Assembly: GCA_947243845.1 (NCBI GenBank)
Contig: CAMXIF010000006.1
Span: 1 to 64,000, forward strand
Length of the DNA stretch: 64,000 nt
DNA from: an uncultured bacterium
GTDB taxonomy: Bacteria; Bacillota; Clostridia; Lachnospirales; Lachnospiraceae
Direction of reading: 5' to 3'
Shown here: piece by piece, positions 58,084-64,000 of the stretch
How positions within the stretch are numbered: position 1 is the stretch's first letter
Layout of the letters: each line of letters opens with the position of its first letter
Position numbers and translations under genes: made by a program
The notes under the pieces: generated by a model
What the model saw: only the letters and a program-made list of their open reading frames with translations
Told to the model about the DNA's origin: nothing
Databases searched by the model: none

Positions 58084-59376
58084 TCAGATCAGGTAATTTG
58101 CCACCCGTTTCGCTGCTGCCTCCACATGCAGTCTGGCCCGCAGTTCAGGATCCTGCGTTGCCACGCCCACCGGGCACATGCCGGAACCGCAGATCCGGTA
58201 CTGCTGGCAGGCTGCCGCCACCATCGCCGCCGAGGCCACCGCCACCGCGTCCGCTCCCATAGCCAGCGCCTTGGCAAAATCAGAAGATACCCGGAGGCCG
58301 CCGGTAATCACTAACTGAATATCGGATTTGACGGTATCCAGATATTTCCTGGCACGGTAAAGTGCATAAATAGTAGGCACACTGGTGGAATCCCTGACGA
58401 TTGCCGGAGACGCCCCCGTTGCACCGCCTCTGCCGTCTATGGTAATAAAGTCCGGTTCCGCAAAGACACAGTATTCCAGATCCTGCTCAATCCGTCCTGC
58501 CGCGATTTTGATGCCAATCGGTCTGCCGTCACTTCTTCTACGCAATTCCTCTACCAGCGCTTTCAGATCTTCTTTGGTATCAATGCCCGGCATCCTGGAA
58601 GGGCTGATCACATCCTCTCCCAGAGGTTTTTCGCGAATCTTCGCAATCTCCGGCGTCACCTTACTGCCCGGCAGATGTCCTCCCATGCCCGGTTTAGTTC
58701 CCTGTCCAATCTTAATCTCCACCGCATCTGAAGTCCGGAGATTTTCGTCCGTCACACTATACTTATTCGGAACATACTCAAATATGTATCTGTATGCGGC
58801 TTCCTTTTCTTCCGGCAGGATACCGCCCTCCCCGCTGCACATGGCAGTGCGGGCCATAGCGCTTCCTTTGGCCATAGCGGTTTTGACTTCCTTGGACAAT
58901 GCTCCGAAGGACATATGGGAAATATAGACCGGCGTATCCAGTATCATGGGACGTTTCGCGTTTTTGCCAATGACCGTAGTAGTCACTACAGGCGCATGTT
59001 CATCTAAAGGCATCGGATTCAGCTGCGCCCCCAGCACGAGAATATCATCCCAATCCGGCATGGACATCCGGGTGCCCATCGCCTCGATAATCGGCTTCCC
59101 GGTCACTGCCATCTCTTGGATCTGCTTCATGTAACGGTAATCTGCATCCATTTTGCGGGTTTCCTTGGGATACTGTAGGTCTTGATGACCCGGTTCCATT
59201 TCTTCTCCCTCTTGCCCTTTTCCGGCTGCTGCCACAGCTCCTGATTTCTGTTCTTCCATCGGCACAAACTTATCTGTAGGCTGTTTGCACATAGGACATT
59301 CCGTCACTTCCGCCAGTGTTTTTCCCTCTTTCTCCTCATCAAACACATATCCGCATACACTGCATTTATACACCAT
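58084..59376 (-). CDS. N-terminal rubredoxin-like domain fused to an FMN-binding glutamate-synthase-like domain, C-terminus cut by TGA
   Basis: MVYKCSVCGYVFDEEKEGKTLAEVTECPMCKQPTDKF; GTKPGMGGHLPGSKVTPEIAKIR, CPVGVATQDPELR; start at 59376 behind GGAGGTGGTAAT preferred over tracked 59436. Confidence 0.88.
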   Translation of the reverse strand: MVYKCSVCGYVFDEEKEGKTLAEVTECPMCKQPTDKFVPMEEQKSGAVAAAGKGQEGEEMEPGHQDLQYPKETRKMDADYRYMKQIQEMAVTGKPIIEAMGTRMSMPDWDDILVLGAQLNPMPLDEHAPVVTTTVIGKNAKRPMILDTPVYISHMSFGALSKEVKTAMAKGSAMARTAMCSGEGGILPEEKEAAYRYIFEYVPNKYSVTDENLRTSDAVEIKIGQGTKPGMGGHLPGSKVTPEIAKIREKPLGEDVISPSRMPGIDTKEDLKALVEELRRRSDGRPIGIKIAAGRIEQDLEYCVFAEPDFITIDGRGGATGASPAIVRDSTSVPTIYALYRARKYLDTVKSDIQLVITGGLRVSSDFAKALAMGADAVAVASAAMVAAACQQYRICGSGMCPVGVATQDPELRARLHVEAAAKRVANYLI

Positions 59377-59527
59377 ATTACCACCTCCTGTTTCTCTTTT
59401 CTTATCTCCTTTTTTATCTCTCTTTTTATCTCCCATTGTTCCTTTTCCTTAGTTAAGTTGTAATCATTTTAGGGCTCTCTGTCTTTCTTTTCCTGCTTAT
59501 TCACCTAACTTCGCAGCCCCTGTACGT

Positions 59528-62500
59528 TCAGATATCCTCTATATAAAACGGTACCAATTCCCGGTAATTCCAATAACGACTGCTTTCGCTCAATATCTGC
59601 TGTGCCATATCCACAATCTCCTCCATCGAATACAGCGGAGAAATACAGATTTCCTGTCCGTTATGCAGATACAGCGTTCCCGAAACGGCATCATAGGCCA
59701 GATATCCATGAATCTGGGAGAGTTTATAGTACATCTGCCCCTTTTGCAGATTAATCTGGTAGGCGTCATTATCTCCGCACAAGAGACCGAAATTCGCTCC
59801 CTCCACCGCCTCGTACCGTGTCATCTTCTCGGAAAGCCCCTCATAACTGCCATGAGCGCCGCAGAAATGAACATCCTCACTGTTCCAGTTCACAAAGTAA
59901 ATGACCACTCTTCCATCTTTATACACCAGATAAAGATCGTCATCATCCTCGTCAAAGAACATGGTCTCCAGATAATCCACATCTATCCCCGCTTTGGGAT
60001 CCATAAAGACTTCCGCCTCTCCCATCTGGTAGAAGAGCAGGCCATCCGCCTCCTTGGAGGCTACCGCATAAAAGGGCTGTCCATGGCACACAGCCGTGAT
60101 GCCGTCCTCCAATTCTTCCTCATAGAGAAGGGCGCCGTCCGCGATCCGGTATCCGTACAGCGTTTGATAATCCTGCATACAGATTACCCCGTTTGCCGTA
60201 TCCATGCCCAGATAATCCATATAACTGTCTGGAAATGTCACCGTACTGATTACATTCCCATCCACCGGATTAATCATATGATATGCCCCCTTGGTGATCA
60301 CCATGAGGGTTTCTGTTCCATCCCCGTCAAAATCACCAAAGTTCATGGCCTCATAATAACTGTCATCCTCATAAGTCCATAAGAGTTCTTTCTTAGCCGT
60401 ATCAAACATCTCCACACAGGTATGGTAGCTCTCATTATACCTGGACGCCGCCAGGAGTCCTCCGTCCGCACTGAGCTTGGCCTGCTGGTAAATACCTTCC
60501 CCCTCATAGAAGGACTCCACACCCGCACCGCGGGCTGTCCGGTATATGGTCGCACAGTTACTGCCATAAGGCAGTGTCACACAGTAGCCGTCCCCGATGG
60601 CAAAATCCTTCACATTGGAAGAAGTACAGTCAACAAAGGTCATGCCCACCATATCCTCCATCCGTCCGGTGTGCAGATAATGCCAGACACCATCCCTGGT
60701 AAACGCCATAAAATGCTCAGAGTCCTTATAAGCGCCGGTCTTTACCACCTCGGAACCAAAAGAAAAGGTATGAATCGGACTGCCGTCCCGCCTGTCAAGC
60801 AGCAGCACCTCGCTGTACATCTGACACAAAAGGTAATTGCTGTCCTTTTGATGAGCCAAACCCACATCATAGAGCCAGCCGCCGGACTTATCATAAGACC
60901 AGAGTTTGTTTTGACCAGACAAGTCAAACACTTGCAGCCGTCCTGTCATATCACCCATAGTTACAGAAGCATCTGTCTTTTCACTGTGGTTACTGATCAC
61001 ATAGAGCAGGTCGCCTTGCTGCTGATAACTGTCCGCTTCCAGACAGATACCGCCTATATATTCATAATCGATGGGATAGAGCGCAGCTGTGGGTTCTCCC
61101 CCGCCGTTGCCGTCATATTCCAGCGTTACGATCCATTTTCCTTCTCTTCCCGGCAGACTCCCGGCAGACGCATCCGCCGTCCCATCATCTGCACTGACTG
61201 TACCAGTCAGTTCCAGCGCTGCCAGAATCCTGCCGTCTTTCGTGACTGCCTGGGCAAATTCAAAACCGGACTTGGCGCTCAGTCCCTCCTGCAGCTGATC
61301 CCACTGCAGCCGGTCCGCCGCCTTCCCGTCTGCTCCCACCAGGTAACATCCCGACTTCTCCACTACCAGGAAGGATCCTTTATCCGGTATGGGAATCACT
61401 CCTTCATACGCATCACAGGGATAGGTGGTAATCTCCTTTGTCTCAATATCCTGCAGACAGAGCGTATCTTCCTGGGGATACAGAATCTGATCTTCTGACA
61501 GGAAATCCATCTGGCTTTCCCAGTACAGATTCACCCCCTCCGGTTTGACCGATAACTTAGCGCTGTCCTTCTGACTCTCCCAGACCGACAGACTGCCGGA
61601 ATCTCCCACCGTCATCAATCTGCTCCCCTCCGGCGATAATTTCATATGGCGGATGGTACTGCCGGCTTCCAGAATGCGGTCCGGTTTGATCTGCGTCCCG
61701 TTCTCATATAAATACATCAGTTCCGTCAACGCATAGGTGAGCTGGGAAGGGCATTCCTCCAACGCAGTCATTCCTTTATAGATATTTTCATCATCCAAAC
61801 CATCAAATATCTTTTCCGGAGACCAGTTCTCGTAGGCCATGACGGCTTCCGTCATCCCCAGCATCCGGTTCCCCTCTTCCAGAAAGGAAAGAGCCTCCCT
61901 GGCCTGCGCTTCGGCCATCCGTTTACTGACCTCCACGTTCTGCGCAGCTATCACCTCGGATTGTTCATAAATCTGCTGCGCCGATTTCTCAATCTGCTCA
62001 CTCTGATACTGTATCTGCTGACTCTGATGCTGTATCTTCAGCGCCATGATCGTACTGACCAGACCGATCAACAGACACACCGCACTCACCGACACCGATG
62101 TCAAAATGGTTTTCCGCATCTTCTGCTCTTTGTGCCGCTGCCTTAAATCATCATAATTACAGTCAAACATAGGAGCCGCCAGACGAAGCAGCTCATTCCT
62201 AACCTTCTTGCGTATTTCTCTGTGTGTGCGCCCGCGCACGTCCGCCGCCAGCGGTTCCACGGGCACCTTCTTATATACGACACTGCCGTCAGGCTGCAGT
62301 TCTTCCTCCTCCCGGTAGAGCAGTTCCTCCGGAAACGAGGTCTCCGGCTCTCCCTCCACCAAAACAGCCAGCACATGCTCTCTGTCATGCATCTGGATAA
62401 AGGTCTCTATCTCCTTGCGGCACCACATTGACTCATTCAGTCTAGGAGAACAGATGACAATGAGAAACTCCGACTGTTCCAACGCCTCCGTGATCGGATC

Positions 62501-62827
62501 CGCCAGATTACTTACAAGCGGCAGTTCTTCCCGATCTCGGAAAACTCTGTGAATCCGGGTCTTCATCTCGGACGTGTCGTGCAATATCCTTTCTTCTCCA
62601 TTCCCGCTTTCACGTACGGCCGTGTCTTTCTCCTCGCTTGCCATAATCTGCCGGCGCAGTTCTTCCTCCCTCTGCCGCACCAGACTGCGGGGCAGCTTAA
62701 AACTTTCCAGGCACTTATGCAGTGTCTGCGCTACATAGCTGTCCGGTTCCGTATGACGGTAACTGATAAAGGCATCATACCGCATCCCATTCTCTAAGGT
62801 CGTATCTTCTTTATTCTTCACATCCAT
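59528..62827 (-). CDS. TIR-domain protein with TM segment, coiled coil and beta-propeller-like C-terminal region
   Basis: YDAFISYRHTEPDSYVAQTLHKCLE...FLIVICSPRLNESMWCRKEIETFIQMHD (TIR); TM ILTSVSVSAVCLLIGLVSTIMAL; Q-rich coiled coil; WD/PQQ-like repeats. Confidence 0.85.
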   Translation of the reverse strand: MDVKNKEDTTLENGMRYDAFISYRHTEPDSYVAQTLHKCLESFKLPRSLVRQREEELRRQIMASEEKDTAVRESGNGEERILHDTSEMKTRIHRVFRDREELPLVSNLADPITEALEQSEFLIVICSPRLNESMWCRKEIETFIQMHDREHVLAVLVEGEPETSFPEELLYREEEELQPDGSVVYKKVPVEPLAADVRGRTHREIRKKVRNELLRLAAPMFDCNYDDLRQRHKEQKMRKTILTSVSVSAVCLLIGLVSTIMALKIQHQSQQIQYQSEQIEKSAQQIYEQSEVIAAQNVEVSKRMAEAQAREALSFLEEGNRMLGMTEAVMAYENWSPEKIFDGLDDENIYKGMTALEECPSQLTYALTELMYLYENGTQIKPDRILEAGSTIRHMKLSPEGSRLMTVGDSGSLSVWESQKDSAKLSVKPEGVNLYWESQMDFLSEDQILYPQEDTLCLQDIETKEITTYPCDAYEGVIPIPDKGSFLVVEKSGCYLVGADGKAADRLQWDQLQEGLSAKSGFEFAQAVTKDGRILAALELTGTVSADDGTADASAGSLPGREGKWIVTLEYDGNGGGEPTAALYPIDYEYIGGICLEADSYQQQGDLLYVISNHSEKTDASVTMGDMTGRLQVFDLSGQNKLWSYDKSGGWLYDVGLAHQKDSNYLLCQMYSEVLLLDRRDGSPIHTFSFGSEVVKTGAYKDSEHFMAFTRDGVWHYLHTGRMEDMVGMTFVDCTSSNVKDFAIGDGYCVTLPYGSNCATIYRTARGAGVESFYEGEGIYQQAKLSADGGLLAASRYNESYHTCVEMFDTAKKELLWTYEDDSYYEAMNFGDFDGDGTETLMVITKGAYHMINPVDGNVISTVTFPDSYMDYLGMDTANGVICMQDYQTLYGYRIADGALLYEEELEDGITAVCHGQPFYAVASKEADGLLFYQMGEAEVFMDPKAGIDVDYLETMFFDEDDDDLYLVYKDGRVVIYFVNWNSEDVHFCGAHGSYEGLSEKMTRYEAVEGANFGLLCGDNDAYQINLQKGQMYYKLSQIHGYLAYDAVSGTLYLHNGQEICISPLYSMEEIVDMAQQILSESSRYWNYRELVPFYIEDI

Positions 62828-62876
62828 CCTCCATGGCAGAGCCGTTTACGGCCGCCTAATCCCCTTCTTGATCCTA

Positions 62877-64000
62877 CTACTGCGCTGCTTTCTCCTCATA
62901 AGTCTTATGGAAGATATCCCGCTCTACCACATAGATATCATGCATATCATCGAAACGCACTGCCAGATAGTCTCCCGGTTTTCCCAACATATATTTTTCC
63001 TCATCCCACGCCGTAAATATCTTGACTCTTTCAGTCAACTCTTTCGCATAGATATGGGTACCGCCGCTGGCAATACAGATCTTGGCCTGATCGACCAGCT
63101 TCATCACCTCTCCCGTGGAACGATTATGTATCGTTGGCTCATACAAAAGTTCGCAGTGTGCATGATCCTCGCACTCATGGTACGATCTCTGTGTCGTCTC
63201 ATAGCTCTTCTCAAAACGATCTCTGCGGTTCGGATACACTTCTCCCTTGATCCCAACCATAATGATCAGATCATCCTCCACCACCATATCCACATCTCCC
63301 TCCAGTGTACGGATGGTGATGGGCGTACCTGTAGGCAGTACCTCTGTGGCCTCCACGTAGCCAAGCGGCACAGGCTTTTTGACATAAGGCTGCATATCCG
63401 CAAGGCCAATCTCATACTCTTTCGCATAAATAACCTGACAGTGATCGAAATAGTCATTGAGACGCTCACTGAAAAAGGCTTCCGAATGCAGCGTTGGATA
63501 GGCTTCCTCGTACAGCTGCATACTGATAAATCCGCCCGCTTTCTCCCGGTGTCCGCCACCAGATCCCACGCCTTCCGCCAGGAAAGCCGCCAGTTCATTG
63601 GCCTGTACTTCCTTCACACAGCTGCGGACAGAGAATTTATAACCGTCCCCGGTCTCATTATAAACAACACAGCAATAAACTTCCGCCACCTGAATCAGGA
63701 AATCACTGATCAATCCCAGAATATTCGGATCACAGGGTTTGGATTTGATGATCGCATAGTTATAGTCATCATTATAGATATGCCGAATCATAGCCACACC
63801 GGCTACTTCCATCTCCTGCAGGGACAGATTGGAGTTACGAAGCAGTGTGATCAATGTCTTATCACAGGGAACCGCTTCCCGCATATCCATATCCAGCGGA
63901 TTAAAAATCTCTGCAAATTGATTGGTGTCCGTGAACAATCCATAATAGAGGGCTGTCCCCAGACGCAGATCCTTTATCTGATATCCTGCTTTGTCCAATA
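62877..64000 (-). CDS. DHH-family phosphoesterase-like protein (partial; N-terminus outside the window)
   Basis: LGTALYYGLFTDTNQFAEI and GVGSGGGHREKAGGFIS are DHH/DHHA1-like; extra C-terminal domain ending PGDYLAVRFDDMHDIYVVERDIFHKTYEEKAAQ. Confidence 0.75.
   Translation of the reverse strand, partial: LDKAGYQIKDLRLGTALYYGLFTDTNQFAEIFNPLDMDMREAVPCDKTLITLLRNSNLSLQEMEVAGVAMIRHIYNDDYNYAIIKSKPCDPNILGLISDFLIQVAEVYCCVVYNETGDGYKFSVRSCVKEVQANELAAFLAEGVGSGGGHREKAGGFISMQLYEEAYPTLHSEAFFSERLNDYFDHCQVIYAKEYEIGLADMQPYVKKPVPLGYVEATEVLPTGTPITIRTLEGDVDMVVEDDLIIMVGIKGEVYPNRRDRFEKSYETTQRSYHECEDHAHCELLYEPTIHNRSTGEVMKLVDQAKICIASGGTHIYAKELTERVKIFTAWDEEKYMLGKPGDYLAVRFDDMHDIYVVERDIFHKTYEEKAAQ

Noticed and set aside
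60422-61498. 358-aa plus-strand ORF inside the TIR-propeller gene
   Set aside because: Antisense to the 1099-aa ORF, which has recognisable domains.

Overview
This 64-kb window looks like a chromosomal segment of a spore-forming Lachnospiraceae/Clostridia-type bacterium. That placement is an inference from an alpha/beta-type SASP, the gene content and overall protein style. Most genes lie on the minus strand. Recognisable core loci are gltB-gltD, the tig-clpP-clpX-lon-engB block, malQ with a LacI-type regulator, glnS, rubrerythrin, and an ABC transporter (ATPase plus two FtsX-like permeases). A minus-strand accessory stretch (~14-26 kb) carries many unrelated small enzymes (AraC, GNATs, YdeI-like, nucleotidyltransferase, VOC, kinase-like, sugar acetyltransferase, methyltransferase, CPBP) interspersed with gene remnants. 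No rRNA, tRNA or CRISPR array was recognised. The points most worth a second look are: (1) a MutS2-like ATPase without a visible Smr domain, preceded by a promoter, a 12-aa leader ORF and two terminator-like hairpins, which resembles ribosome-mediated attenuation; (2) a 1099-aa TIR-transmembrane-beta-propeller-like protein immediately downstream of a DHH-family phosphoesterase; (3) intergenic hairpin repeats built around GC-TTC-GC cores, including a 44-bp tandem array at 51.2 kb and a related inverse copy after clpX; (4) several decayed or nonsense-interrupted genes (GGDEF/EAL with two in-frame TAGs, a rubredoxin-FMN glutamate-synthase-like protein with a premature TGA, truncated GH31, SUFU-like and Rpn-like remnants); (5) an untracked 39-aa hydrophobic small ORF with a strong SD. 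All family calls come from reading the translations; no database search was run.
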